A DNA stretch of 64,000 bases from Thermoanaerobacterium xylanolyticum LX-11 (lineage in GTDB: Bacteria > Bacillota > Thermoanaerobacteria > Thermoanaerobacterales > Thermoanaerobacteraceae): NCBI RefSeq assembly GCF_000189775.2, contig NC_015555.1, positions 2,119,001 through 2,183,000 on the forward strand. Reading direction: 5' to 3'. The notes under the pieces were generated by a model. It searched no databases, was not told the origin of the DNA, and saw nothing but the letters and a program-made list of their open reading frames with translations. Of the stretch, positions 35,089 through 43,906 are shown one piece after another. A program made the position numbers and the translations under genes. Each line of letters begins with the position of its first letter. The stretch's first letter is position 1.

Positions 35089-36667
35089 TGTATACCTCCA
35101 AACTTGAAATATTTTTTAATTCATCTATGCACTCAATAATGCCCTTTAAAGGTATCTTAAACCAAGATGGCCTGTTGTTGACCTCATAAATTGCTTCAAA
35201 CACAGCTTTATCCAGCTTAAACAAGGCTAAAATGGCAGTAATGTATTTTTCATCAGGTATTAAATCTGCATCGTGTTCATCGATTAGATTTACATAGCTT
35301 TCAACAAATACGTTTGTTATAACGGTTGCCCATGCGGACAAAAGATTTTCTACTTTTTCTAAATCAATACCATCTTCACCATTTTCCTTGTGAGCAAAAA
35401 ACTGTGAGTAAGCGGCATAATCAAATGACCTTATCATGCCAGCCACATCTTTTAAAGGTGACATGTGCCTACTCCTCTCAGAAATAGGTTTTGTAGGCTC
35501 TCCCTCAAAGTCTATAAGTATATAACCGTCTTCTTTCTTTAAAAGCTGCTCTAAGTGCAAATCACCATGGCATCTTAGATATTTGCCAAAGTATGGCGAT
35601 AAAGATTTAATATTTTCGATGCTTTCCATCAATAAATTCTTATCATCCATTATTTCTTTTATAAGGCTTTCGACATCTCCACTGTAATCCTGATTTTTCA
35701 TATAATCCAAAAGCAAATTAAAATTAGATATTATCTGATTTATAATCTCATCTATGTTAGACTCATCGGGCTCTAAGACGCCAAAATTGCCTTCATTAAT
35801 AAGTGACAGCTTAATGTGCATATTGGCAATAAGTTCTGCTATCTTTTTTACTTCGCCTATATAATCACCGCAATTTTTGTATACAAAGCTTACAAAGTCG
35901 CTACCGTCGTATTTTTTTAGAAGCTCTTTTAAGTATTTCTGTGTGTACTGCCACATGTCTTCTACATTTTCGATGTACTGTGAAAACATTGAAAGAGTGT
36001 ATATAGTTCCTTTACCATCGTCGTACAAAAAATACCCTCTAATATCCTGAACATCATGAAAACCGTACTTTCTAAGCATGTAAGTCATTTCAAGATCGGG
36101 ATTCATGCCATTAGCCATTCTCCTAAAAGTCTTAACTATCTCGTTTTTACTAAGCAATGTAAGGCTATTGCTGGACTTGTTGTTTAATCTTTTTGAGCTG
36201 TATATGTCATGGTTTAAAATCATATAAGGCTTAAGTCGGCTACCTGATTTAAACTCAATTTTCCTTCCACTTCTTAATATATCATCTAAGCATCTGATGT
36301 ACTCCACATCGTCAACCGCATCATATACTCCGTACACGCAATCACCACCATCATATATGGCAAGACAGCTATCATCAAAAGAATTCTTTCTTACAATAAT
36401 AGGAAAATAATACCGAGATTTTTTTTCTTCACCGCTTATGGTTTCAAAAATAAAATCTATAAGTGCTGCAATAATAATAAACGATCTATCAATACCTAAT
36501 ATAGCATAGTCAAAAAGCATCTTGTCTTTTATATAAGAGGCCTTTTCCTGAAACCATCTGAATTCTTGAACCTTGTCATCTTTGATGGTTTTTACAATAT
36601 AATCCATCTTCGACAAGAAACCATCAAAATCTCCTTCTCCAATGTGCACATAAACCATTCCTTTCAA
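35081..36667 (-). CDS. Maltokinase-like protein (Pep2/Mak1 family)
   Basis: 528 residues with an aminoglycoside-phosphotransferase-type kinase C-terminal half. CHGDLHLEQLL holds the catalytic Asp; YILIDFEGEPTKPISER holds the metal-binding Asp; MSPLKDVAGMIRSFDYAA is diagnostic for maltokinases that make maltose-1-phosphate from maltose and ATP. The start is uncertain: a TTG at 36665-36667 has AAGG nine bases upstream, while the ATG three codons later has no spacing from AAAGGA. It lies directly after galT and overlaps the GlgM-like gene, so all three are co-translated. Confidence 0.82.
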   Translation of the reverse strand: MKGMVYVHIGEGDFDGFLSKMDYIVKTIKDDKVQEFRWFQEKASYIKDKMLFDYAILGIDRSFIIIAALIDFIFETISGEEKKSRYYFPIIVRKNSFDDSCLAIYDGGDCVYGVYDAVDDVEYIRCLDDILRSGRKIEFKSGSRLKPYMILNHDIYSSKRLNNKSSNSLTLLSKNEIVKTFRRMANGMNPDLEMTYMLRKYGFHDVQDIRGYFLYDDGKGTIYTLSMFSQYIENVEDMWQYTQKYLKELLKKYDGSDFVSFVYKNCGDYIGEVKKIAELIANMHIKLSLINEGNFGVLEPDESNIDEIINQIISNFNLLLDYMKNQDYSGDVESLIKEIMDDKNLLMESIENIKSLSPYFGKYLRCHGDLHLEQLLKKEDGYILIDFEGEPTKPISERSRHMSPLKDVAGMIRSFDYAAYSQFFAHKENGEDGIDLEKVENLLSAWATVITNVFVESYVNLIDEHDADLIPDEKYITAILALFKLDKAVFEAIYEVNNRPSWFKIPLKGIIECIDELKNISSLEVYNG

Positions 36668-37639
36668 TTAATCTAACCTTAAGATTGAAGCTGCTTCTTC
36701 TGGCGGTGTAGGATTTATATACGCTCCTGTTGCAAGCTCAAATCCCGCAAATGTGGTAAGCCTTGGCAATATCTCTACATGCCAATGAAAATCCCGTCTA
36801 TCATGATGTGGCACTGTATGAATGACTATATTGTACGGCGGATTATCAAAAAGATCCTCATACTTCTTTATCAGCGATTTAAGAATGTACGAAAGACTTC
36901 TTACGTCATCGCTATCCATTTCATTAAAAGCTTTAGCGTGTTTTTTAGGCAGTATCCACGATTCATACGCAAATTGCGATGCATAAGGACATATAACCAC
37001 AAACTTATCATTCTCAGCAACGATTCTTGCATTTTCTTTCATTTCCTCATCAATGATGTGGCAGTAAGGACATCTTCCGGTTTCTGCTTCATGCCTTTCA
37101 ACACCTTTTAGCTCTCTCTCCAAAACCTCAGGTATAAATGTTACAGCCATAATCTGCCAATGCCCATGTTCTAAGGAAGCACCACCGTTTGCACCAAAGT
37201 TTTTAAACATCTGAACGTACTTAATCTTCTCATCTTTCACAATATCCTCGTATCTTAAGATGAGTGCCTTCATGATGTTCTCAATACCTTCTACTTCCAT
37301 CTGCCCCAAGGTCATATCATGATGCTGGCTTTCAACAATAATCTCTGCCACACCGTACCCATCATCCACCTTGTACAATTCGCCTTCATGCTTAGCCACA
37401 TCCATATCTTTTTTAAATGCTGCAAACTTGTTGCTAAATCCTCTTAATGTCCACATGCCATCTTCACCTCGAAACTCCACAAGCGTAGGTGGTGTCATGT
37501 TTTCATTTCCAGGGCAAAATGGACATACTCCATTATTCTTTATGACATCTGCTTTCTTAAAATCATGTGGCCTTTTACCTCTTTCAGTGGAAATAACTGC
37601 CATCTTGCCTGTAACGACATCATATCTAATCTCCGACAT
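36668..37639 (-). CDS. galT: Galactose-1-phosphate uridylyltransferase
   Basis: 323 residues from the ATG at 37637-37639. Transfers UMP between UDP-glucose and galactose-1-phosphate (or a related nucleotidyl transfer) in the Leloir pathway. Zinc-type CPFCPGNE (about residues 30-37), the EHGHWQIMA segment with the nucleotidylated His, CPYCHIIDEE and the C-terminal FHWHVEILPR are all typical. It leads a three-gene operon with maltokinase-like and GlgM-like genes behind a strong promoter and a possible operator. Confidence 0.9.
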   Translation of the reverse strand: MSEIRYDVVTGKMAVISTERGKRPHDFKKADVIKNNGVCPFCPGNENMTPPTLVEFRGEDGMWTLRGFSNKFAAFKKDMDVAKHEGELYKVDDGYGVAEIIVESQHHDMTLGQMEVEGIENIMKALILRYEDIVKDEKIKYVQMFKNFGANGGASLEHGHWQIMAVTFIPEVLERELKGVERHEAETGRCPYCHIIDEEMKENARIVAENDKFVVICPYASQFAYESWILPKKHAKAFNEMDSDDVRSLSYILKSLIKKYEDLFDNPPYNIVIHTVPHHDRRDFHWHVEILPRLTTFAGFELATGAYINPTPPEEAASILRLD

Positions 37640-37720
37640 ATCATCACCCTTATCAAAAAATAAAAAGCACAATTAAATCAACTAAGTAAGAAAAATCAGC
37701 TATCTATTAATTATAGGTAT

Positions 37721-37776
37721 GTGCAACCGAGTGCACTTCTTAAGTATATAATATACTTTTTTATATAAAATGTCAA
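37721..37776 (-). promoter_or_regulatory. Promoter and possible operator of the galT operon
   Basis: On the minus strand TTGACA (37771-37776), 17 bases, TATTAT (37748-37753). About 11 bases downstream an inverted repeat, GTGCA-N6-TGCAC (37721-37736), is placed where a repressor would block transcription. The repressor is not encoded in this window as far as I can tell. Confidence 0.78.
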
Positions 37777-37826
37777 TCTAATTTTTATAATCTATCGCAA
37801 TATATATGGTTTTAATGCAGCCAAAC

Positions 37827-38021
37827 AAAAAAGCACTCAAACTGATGAGTGCCTAACGAATACATATCAAACGTTGTCTTTAATGATAATGTTTGGAATG
37901 TTAATTATAGCAATCCTCGATTTTACGAGGAAGAAATAACCGCCCTGCTAGCCCCAGAGCGGTTTAAAATTTTTGTAAACCGATATTAGGGCAACCGCAT
38001 TTTGCGGACGGCTGCCTCTTT
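37827..38021 (-). ncRNA. Standalone structured non-coding RNA, family not assigned
   Basis: About 195 bases between divergent genes with every mark of an independent RNA on the minus strand: an extended -10 promoter just upstream, a run of paired segments, and a strong terminator at the end. Stems include GGCA...TGCC around CCGCA/TGCGG at the 5' end, CGGTTTA/TAAACCG (37960-37982), CCTCG/CGAGG (37915-37930) and the GCACTCA/TGAGTGC terminator with T6 (37827-37852). AACCGC (37938-37943) can also pair with GCGGTT (37959-37964), competing with the CGGTTTA stem, so a pseudoknot or switch is possible. There is no open frame with a ribosome site. Confidence 0.7.
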
Positions 38022-38027
38022 ACTTAT

Positions 38028-38036
38028 ATTATAGCA
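38028..38036 (-). promoter_or_regulatory. Extended -10 promoter of the non-coding RNA
   Basis: TGC followed by TATAAT on the minus strand (38028-38036), predicting a transcript start near 38021. The -35 region is T-rich (TTGTTT-like) and imperfect, which an extended -10 can tolerate. Confidence 0.65.
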
Positions 38037-38175
38037 TAATTCTTAAAAAAATAAACAAAAATTTAGCTGTCTTAAATCTACTATTAAACTAATATTCCAT
38101 GAATATAATCTCTCATTCCAAATTATAATTTAGTGTAGTCTTACGCTTATTCAGAAATAAAAGGAGCTGTTTATA
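38037..38175 (+). promoter_or_regulatory. Upstream region of the cation exchanger gene
   Basis: An AT-rich stretch of 139 bases. A TATAAT near 38132-38137 on the plus strand could be the -10 box for the exchanger gene, with no good -35 match. I see no further structure here. Confidence 0.35.
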
Positions 38176-39168
38176 TTGGCTTTGCTTACAATCATGCTTT
38201 TAATGAGCCTGACATTTATATTGGTTTCGTGTGCTTATTTTACAAATGCCGTAGAATGGTTAGGCAAAAAGTTCAACTTAAATCAAGGAGTAATCGGAAG
38301 CATCTTTGCCGCTGTAGGAACAGCAATGCCAGAGACGATTATACCTGTAATTGCAATCATATTTCACAATGGCCAAGCATCAGAAGAAATAGGTATTGGT
38401 GCGATAGTCGGTGCTCCTTTCATGCTGTCGACACTTGGCTTCTTTGTCACAGGTGCATCTGCAATAATATACGCTTTATTTCACAAGAGATCTTTAAAAA
38501 TAACCCCTTCGCTGACTGGATTTCAAAGGGATATGTCGTATTTCATAACCATGTACTCTTTAGCCGTCATCACTTCCATAGTGAATAACTACATAGATAT
38601 TAAAAACATTGTATCAATTGCTATACTTGTTTCATACTTCGTTTACGTCATTCGCACATTCTCATCTAATGATGAAAGCATAAATGATGTAAAAAATTTG
38701 TACTTCTCAGCCCATTTTCATTCAAAGCCTGCTGTAAATCTCATCCTTTTGCAGCTTATACTTTCCCTTTTGGGAATATCCTATGGCGCCCACATCTTTA
38801 TAAAGTACACAGAACAAGTATCTGCGATGGCAGGGATTCCTCCCGCTATACTGTCATTAATCATAACGCCTATAGCAACTGAGCTCCCAGAAAAGCTTAA
38901 CTCTGTCTTATGGATAGGGCAAAAAAAAGATACCCTTGCCCTTTTAAACATAACAGGTGCAATGGTATTTCAATCATCTGTGCCTGTAGCCATAGGCATG
39001 ATGTTTACAGAATGGCATTTGACTGGACTTACTATGCTTACAACCATGTTATCGCTTATATCATCATACATATGCCTTTTATATGCATCCAACAAAAAAA
39101 GTTTAAGCCCATTTGTTTTGATGTCAGGCATCATTTTCTATGCAATCTTTTTAATGGCATTGCTTTGA
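38176..39168 (+). CDS. Sodium/calcium exchanger-family membrane protein
   Basis: 330 residues and about ten membrane segments in two inverted halves. The paired alpha-repeats of the CaCA family are visible: GSIFAAVGTAMPETIIPVIAI (near residue 40) and LSLIITPIATELPEKLNSVLW (near residue 235), each with the ion-binding Glu. The start is a TTG preceded by AAGGAG at 9 bases. It is predicted to exchange Ca2+ or another divalent cation for Na+ or H+. Its stop codon directly abuts the stop of the next gene on the other strand. Confidence 0.87.
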   Translation: MALLTIMLLMSLTFILVSCAYFTNAVEWLGKKFNLNQGVIGSIFAAVGTAMPETIIPVIAIIFHNGQASEEIGIGAIVGAPFMLSTLGFFVTGASAIIYALFHKRSLKITPSLTGFQRDMSYFITMYSLAVITSIVNNYIDIKNIVSIAILVSYFVYVIRTFSSNDESINDVKNLYFSAHFHSKPAVNLILLQLILSLLGISYGAHIFIKYTEQVSAMAGIPPAILSLIITPIATELPEKLNSVLWIGQKKDTLALLNITGAMVFQSSVPVAIGMMFTEWHLTGLTMLTTMLSLISSYICLLYASNKKSLSPFVLMSGIIFYAIFLMALL

Positions 39169-39672
39169 CTATTCTTTTATGTATGATGCAACAATTTCGC
39201 CAAAGTAAAACGTATGGTAATCTGGATACCATCTTTTATCAATACCAGCATCCAGATTTTCTTTTATCATATCCTGTTTGTAGACGACTTTACATTCGTA
39301 GTGCAATGAGCACTCCCCTATTATAGGTGTCTCAATCTTTTGGGCTGGAATAGGTGTAAGATTGCACTCCTTAAACTTGTCAAAATCCCTGCCTGATTTT
39401 GTTCCGCAAAATGCAATAGCTTTATTTAAATCCTCATTTAAAGGTATGCTGACCGTAAATTCGCCTGATTTTTCGATTTGATTGTATGTAAAGCGGGACT
39501 TTCTAACTGCAACTAAGAATATAGGTTTTCCCCAAAAATAAGTTATTCCTCCCCATCCGATTATCATGGTATTTAACTTATTCTCTTTAGTAGTCAAAAA
39601 TATGCCTCTTGATGTAAGCTTTTGGTTCACCTCTTTTAAGTACATGTCGTAAGGCACTTCTTTAATAGTCAT
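39169..39672 (-). CDS. Flavin reductase-like FMN-binding protein
   Basis: 167 residues with the split-barrel flavin-reductase pattern: TTKENKLNTMIIGWGGITYFWGKPIFLVAVRKSRFTYNQIEKSGEFTVS, shown here in part, contains the FMN phosphate-contact region, and FCGTKSGRDFDKF follows. Such proteins bind FMN and act in electron transfer or as oxidoreductase partners. GGAGG precedes the ATG. Monocistronic; convergent with the cation exchanger with zero bases between stop codons and no separate terminator visible. Confidence 0.85.
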   Translation of the reverse strand: MTIKEVPYDMYLKEVNQKLTSRGIFLTTKENKLNTMIIGWGGITYFWGKPIFLVAVRKSRFTYNQIEKSGEFTVSIPLNEDLNKAIAFCGTKSGRDFDKFKECNLTPIPAQKIETPIIGECSLHYECKVVYKQDMIKENLDAGIDKRWYPDYHTFYFGEIVASYIKE

Positions 39673-39742
39673 ATTTCATCCCTCCATAGTATTTTTACAT
39701 TATACATTTTATAGCTTAATCTTTAAAAAACCAAATCATATG

Positions 39743-39767
39743 AAAAAACCCCGAGAAAACTCGAGGT
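39743..39767 (-). terminator. Terminator after the SPFH gene
   Basis: On the minus strand ACCTCGAG-TTTT-CTCGGGGT followed by TTTTTT, about 9 bases after the SPFH stop codon. Confidence 0.88.
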
Positions 39768-39775
39768 ATAGAAAT

Positions 39776-40708
39776 CTATTGATTCTTAATGAGATCTGCA
39801 ACTGCCGTTATACTTCCTAATGTTCCAACCAATTTATCAGGAATAATAAGCTTATTGGCAGGATTCTTTGCCATCTCCTGCAGTGCTTCAATTTGCTTCA
39901 ATGCTATGACAGTCTCATTTGTGCCTGATTCTAATATGGCCTTATTTACCAATTCAATGGCTTTTGCCTGCGCTTCAGCAATTGCCTCAATGGCTTTTGC
40001 CTTGCCTTCCGCCTCTAATATCTGCGACTGCCTTAAGCCTTCAGCCTTTCTTATATTTGCTTCCTTCTCAGCCTCTGCCTGCAAAATTTTTGCCTGCTTT
40101 TGACCTTCAGCGACAGCTATGGCACTTTGTTTCTCACCTTCTGCCTGAAGTATTGTAGCACGCTTATCTCTTTCAGCCTTCATCTGCTTCTCCATCGCTT
40201 GCCTTATTTCATCTGGAGGAGTAATATCCTTTATCTCTACAGACAGTATCTTTATACCGTATGCGTCTGTAAGCTGATCAATCACTTTAAGAAGCACTGC
40301 ATTTATCTTGTCCCTGCCTGACAAAACTTCGTCAAGCGTCATATCGCCAATGATGTTTCTCATGTTTGTAATAGTAGAATAAACTATACCTGATCTATAG
40401 TTTTCTATGTTGTATATGGCGTCTTTTGCACTCATGACCTTATAAAATATGACATTGTCAACGGATATTTTCACATTATCTTTTGTAATGACGTTTTGCG
40501 GCTCAATGTCCAATATCTGCTGCTTTGTAGATACTTTCGCCCGCACATAGTCCACAAATGGTATCACAAAATGCCATCCTGGCTCCAACACTTTGTAAAA
40601 CTGTCCCAATCTCTCAATGACGTAAACATAACCTGTTTGAACGACTTTTATGGATGCTACAGCAGCGATAAATATGAGAAGAAGCAATATTATAAGCAAA
40701 ATAAACAC
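39776..40708 (-). CDS. SPFH/band-7 (stomatin-like) membrane-scaffold protein
   Basis: 310 residues. One N-terminal membrane segment (about residues 2-20), then the SPFH domain (VIERLGQFYKVLEPGWHFVIPF, VSTKQQILDIEPQNVITKDNV) and a long Ala/Glu/Lys coiled coil (about 180-260). GTG start with GGAGG upstream. It lies two bases after an NfeD-type gene; the stomatin-NfeD pair is a standard operon that organises membrane microdomains and protein quality control. No protease domain is fused to NfeD here. Confidence 0.93.
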   Translation of the reverse strand: MFILLIILLLLIFIAAVASIKVVQTGYVYVIERLGQFYKVLEPGWHFVIPFVDYVRAKVSTKQQILDIEPQNVITKDNVKISVDNVIFYKVMSAKDAIYNIENYRSGIVYSTITNMRNIIGDMTLDEVLSGRDKINAVLLKVIDQLTDAYGIKILSVEIKDITPPDEIRQAMEKQMKAERDKRATILQAEGEKQSAIAVAEGQKQAKILQAEAEKEANIRKAEGLRQSQILEAEGKAKAIEAIAEAQAKAIELVNKAILESGTNETVIALKQIEALQEMAKNPANKLIIPDKLVGTLGSITAVADLIKNQ

Positions 40709-40710
40709 TT

Positions 40711-41124
40711 TTATTCCTCCAATCTCTTTACAATTAATTTATTTCCAGATATACCTGTTATAACCGCGTTGTCACCGCTTTTTAGGGGCACATCAGACTG
40801 AACAGTCCAATATATGCCTTCAAAAAACACCTGACCAGTCTTGCCGATATCGTCTTTTATCTCTATTGTCATACCTATATACTGGTTTTCATATGGATAA
40901 GTCTTTGGTATGTTTTTGAATTTCTTTCTCAAGTATTTAAATGAAAAAATAAGCGAAACAATTCCTACTGCGAGAAATGCAAAAATCTGAATCGGCGTAT
41001 TAGCTCCTAATAGATCTGCACATATTGCAAAAAAAGCTCCGATGGAAAAATTGAAAAATATGAAGTTGCTTGTTATTAAGTCAATTACAACTCCTACTAT
41101 CATTACTGCCAACCATAATGTCAA
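40711..41124 (-). CDS. NfeD-family membrane protein (short form)
   Basis: 137 residues with about three membrane segments (residues about 2-20, 24-40 and 43-65) and a C-terminal OB-fold beta barrel (IGMTIEIKDDIGKTGQVFFEGIYWTVQSDVPL). This is the short NfeD1b type without the ClpP-like protease domain. The start is a TTG behind GGAAGG. It partners with the downstream SPFH gene. Confidence 0.88.
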   Translation of the reverse strand: MTLWLAVMIVGVVIDLITSNFIFFNFSIGAFFAICADLLGANTPIQIFAFLAVGIVSLIFSFKYLRKKFKNIPKTYPYENQYIGMTIEIKDDIGKTGQVFFEGIYWTVQSDVPLKSGDNAVITGISGNKLIVKRLEE

Positions 41125-41409
41125 TAATCCTTCCGTATTTATCCCCCTTTCTTGTTAAAAATTTGATATTTTATCTTAGTATATCACAGTATGTGTCCAA
41201 CATAAAGTAGTCAGACAAGCTATTTTATAAATTTTCTATAAATTTTTTAGGTAATATATTAGAGCCGATCGCAAAGTATCGGCTCTTTTATCAGAATGAA
41301 AATATTACAGAATATTGGTACCACAGAAATGAATATCTATGTCGATTTTTGTAAATTTTTCGCACAAACATTTATTATTATAATTTTACGCTAGCAAATT
41401 TGCTCATTC
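41125..41409. other. Intergenic region with one terminator-like hairpin
   Basis: 285 bases without a gene. It holds a 9-base stem AGAGCCGAT (41261-41269) / ATCGGCTCT (41278-41286) followed by TTTTATC on the plus strand. No plus-strand gene precedes it, so it may be a leftover of rearrangement next to the decayed methylase. The rest is AT-rich, with nothing recognisable. Confidence 0.6.
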
Positions 41410-42097
41410 TCATTTATAATACTCAAAATATTTTTCGACAATATCATCACATATTTTATTATTTAGTTCACCAAATGTTAATTTGATACTTGAGATTTCC
41501 CTCAGCACTTTATATGGAAAAATCGGTAAAGTATTTAAATCCGTAACGTTTATTTGCGTTGTGCCATTTATTATTTTAAAATATCTATTATGAAAAGTTG
41601 AATTAAGCAAAATATAGATACCTTTCATAATTTCTATATTATCATCATCAAACATCAAGTAATTAACATGATTTTCTATACCAATATAATCATACTTTAA
41701 TTGATCTTTTAGTAAAATATTTAAATTTAACCTTTTTCCTTCTTCTTTACTATATAGAAAATCTTTTTATAAGAATATAATTACTTATTGGTAGAAGAAT
41801 ATTTTTATTATGTTTAAAACTTATATATTGTTTAAACTTTGATCCTGGTAAAGGCCAATTAATTTTGTAAGATCCAAAATTTTCACACCAAATTAAAGGA
41901 ACACAATCTCCACATTCTTTAATATTCAAACCTTTTTTCACTCGAAAGTCAACTACTGGTCCTGTTTTAAAAATCAATTTTAAATCTTTTGTGGTTTTTT
42001 CCATGTTATTAAAAATTTTTAATAACTCTATATCACCAGCATTAACAGGTAAACTAAGCTTTTTTAAATCTCCTCGTATAATATGATTTGTAATCAA
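41410..42097 (-). pseudogene. Remnant of an Eco57I-type adenine-specific DNA methyltransferase/restriction enzyme
   Basis: Two adjoining fragments in different frames read like the C-terminal target-recognition part of such enzymes. The first (41750-42097) contains GPVVDFRVKKG, VPLIWCENFG and INWPLPGSKF and ends at a premature stop after LIKRFSI. The second (41410-41658, homologous sequence reaching back to about 41750) continues with SKEEGKRLNLN and YLMFDDDN. One extra base near 41748-41752 explains the shift. The catalytic methylase half is missing; the adjacent IS110 element occupies its place, so transposition or deletion probably removed it. Confidence 0.7.
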
Positions 42098-42209
42098 CTA
42101 AAAAGATCGATCTTTAAAAAGATTACAAAATTTAATTTAACCTTGATAATTGAATATTGTTTTTTAATTTTGTTATTATTAGCTCTCTCAAGTGCCACTT
42201 GATACTTAT

Positions 42210-42331
42210 GCATACATCGCATAACTACTATCTATGTTTAGAATGATGGATTGTCAAGCCCGAACGCAGTGAGTTTATTTTAGGCTTGACTATACATCGG
42301 CCAAACATATAATCTTCTATACGATGTATGC
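42210..42331 (+). ncRNA. Candidate IS110 bridge RNA region in the left end
   Basis: A 10-base stem GCATACATCG (42210-42219) / CGATGTATGC (42322-42331) encloses a nested 8-base stem GTCAAGCC (42253-42260) / GGCTTGAC (42283-42290) with large internal loops. Further hairpins follow before the transposase: GGTTTCAG/CTGAAAACC (about 42415-42438), ACCCTA/TAGGGT (42447-42461) and CCGTATG/CATACGG (42536-42559). IS110-group elements transcribe a bridge RNA from this position with loops that pair to target and donor DNA (family knowledge). The exact RNA ends cannot be fixed by eye. Confidence 0.45.
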
Positions 42332-42672
42332 TGGATCGCTGTATTTTGCATTTGTAGTACACGAATTCCCTCTTTCTTCTTCAGGTTGTCTCTGTTAAAC
42401 TATTTTTAGAATTTGGTTTCAGGGTCGCTCTGAAAACCTCCTGAAGACCCTACTTTAGGGTACTTCTCGTCTAAGACTGCACCCCTGGGATTACTCGTTT
42501 AGTTCTGACTCGCTTGCTGTCCATATCATACTCTTCCGTATGTTTCAGCATCCATACGGTGTATCCTATGAGTATTGATATAGTTCTGATATCGCGAGGC
42601 TGTTTCTCGGTAATCTGTCAGGGATTAACCTGGTACTGGTTCTCAATTTTTTTAATGAAAGGAGGAATTTAC

Positions 42673-43906
42673 GTGCCCAGTACTTTATTCGTCGGTATAG
42701 ACGTAAGCAGTCAATCTAATTCTGTTTTCTTTATTGATCAAGATGGCAATAACCTCATTAAGAAACCTTTTTCGGTTTCTAATGATATCCCAGGTGCTTT
42801 GTATCATCTCTGAGGTGATTTCTCATGCTAACGCTATTAATGCTTCCTGTGTCAAAATTGGTATGGAAGCCACTTCTCATTATGCATGGCACCTCCATCT
42901 TCACCTGGCTTCTTCTCCTGACCTGGCACCTTTTAACCCTAAATTCTTTGTTATGAATCCAGGTGTCGTCAAGGGTTTTAAAAAGGCTTATACCTATTTG
43001 CCTAAAACTGACGATTTTGATGCCAGAATCATTGCTGATTGTGTCAGATTCGGTAGGGTAAACCCTACTCCTATGCCTGACTTTAGGTATGCTGCGCTAC
43101 AGCGCCTTACTCGTTTTAGATACCATCTGGTACAAACTATATCCAGTGAAAAGAGCAGAGCTTTGAACCTCCTTTATCTCAAGTTCTCTTCATACAAGGA
43201 AGACTGTCCTTTTAGCGACGTCTTTGGCTCAGCATCTACTTCTGTTTTTGATTCTTTTACTCCTGATGAGATCGCTGTTATGCCTGTGGAGGAACTTGTA
43301 GATTTTGTCTTGAGTCATGGCAACAATAGATTGAAAAATCCCGAAGAAATTGCTAAGACACTTAAGTCTGCTGCTAATAGGGCATATCGTCTTAATCCTT
43401 ACATGTGCGATACTGTTAGCATGACTTTGACCATGACTCTTGAAAATATAAGATTTCTTGAGTCACAACTTAAAAAACTTGACAAAGAAATCTCTAAACA
43501 GCTTAATGGCTTTCACCAAACTCTGACTACTATTCCAGGTTTCGGTAATGTATTAGCCGCAGGCCTTGTGGCTGAGATTGGCGATGTTAAGCGGTTTAAA
43601 AATGAATGCGCTGTAGCTAAATTTGCAGGCCTCGTGTGGAATAAATATCAATCTGGCAACTTTAGTGCTGAAGATACCTCTTTAGCTAAGTGCGGTAACC
43701 AGTATTTAAGGTACTATCTTGTAGAAGCAGCTAATTGCGTAAGGATACACGCAAAAGAATATGCTGATTTCTACTGCAAGAAGTACAATGAGGTTACAAA
43801 ACACCAGCATAAAAGAGCCCTCGTCTTAACGGCACGTAAGCTTGTAAGACTGGTCTTTGCTATGCTGAGTAAAGGCCAAATCTACCAACCAGGAGGTAAT
43901 GGATAG
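42673..43906 (+). pseudogene. IS110-family transposase, frameshifted
   Basis: The start is the GTG at 42673-42675 behind GGAGG (VPSTLFVGIDVSSQSN). The first frame ends at a TGA at 42811-42813, while homologous sequence continues one frame over as SEVISHANAINAS. A single extra base near 42800 accounts for it. The rest is intact: the Glu in GMEATSHYAW and DDFDARIIADCVRFGR complete the DEDD/RuvC-like centre, and the C-terminal TIPGFGNVLAAGLVAEIGD plus KFAGLVW and KCGNQYLRYYLVEAA form the second transposase domain. Without suppression, this copy cannot make full-length protein. Confidence 0.85.

Noticed and set aside
37938-38020. Plus-strand metal riboswitch (NiCo-like GGGCAACC ... GGACGGCTGCC) before the cation exchanger
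   Set aside because: The promoter and terminator flanking the structured region are both on the minus strand, and on the plus strand it ends more than 150 bases before the gene with no expression platform. I treat it as part of the minus-strand RNA.
39166-39171. Overlap or fusion of the cation exchanger and flavin reductase genes
   Set aside because: They are on opposite strands; the stop codons merely abut.
38229-39326. Plus-strand frames rich in Cys/His/Arg inside the cation exchanger region
   Set aside because: These are shifted readings of the exchanger gene; the exchanger frame has clear family motifs and a ribosome site.
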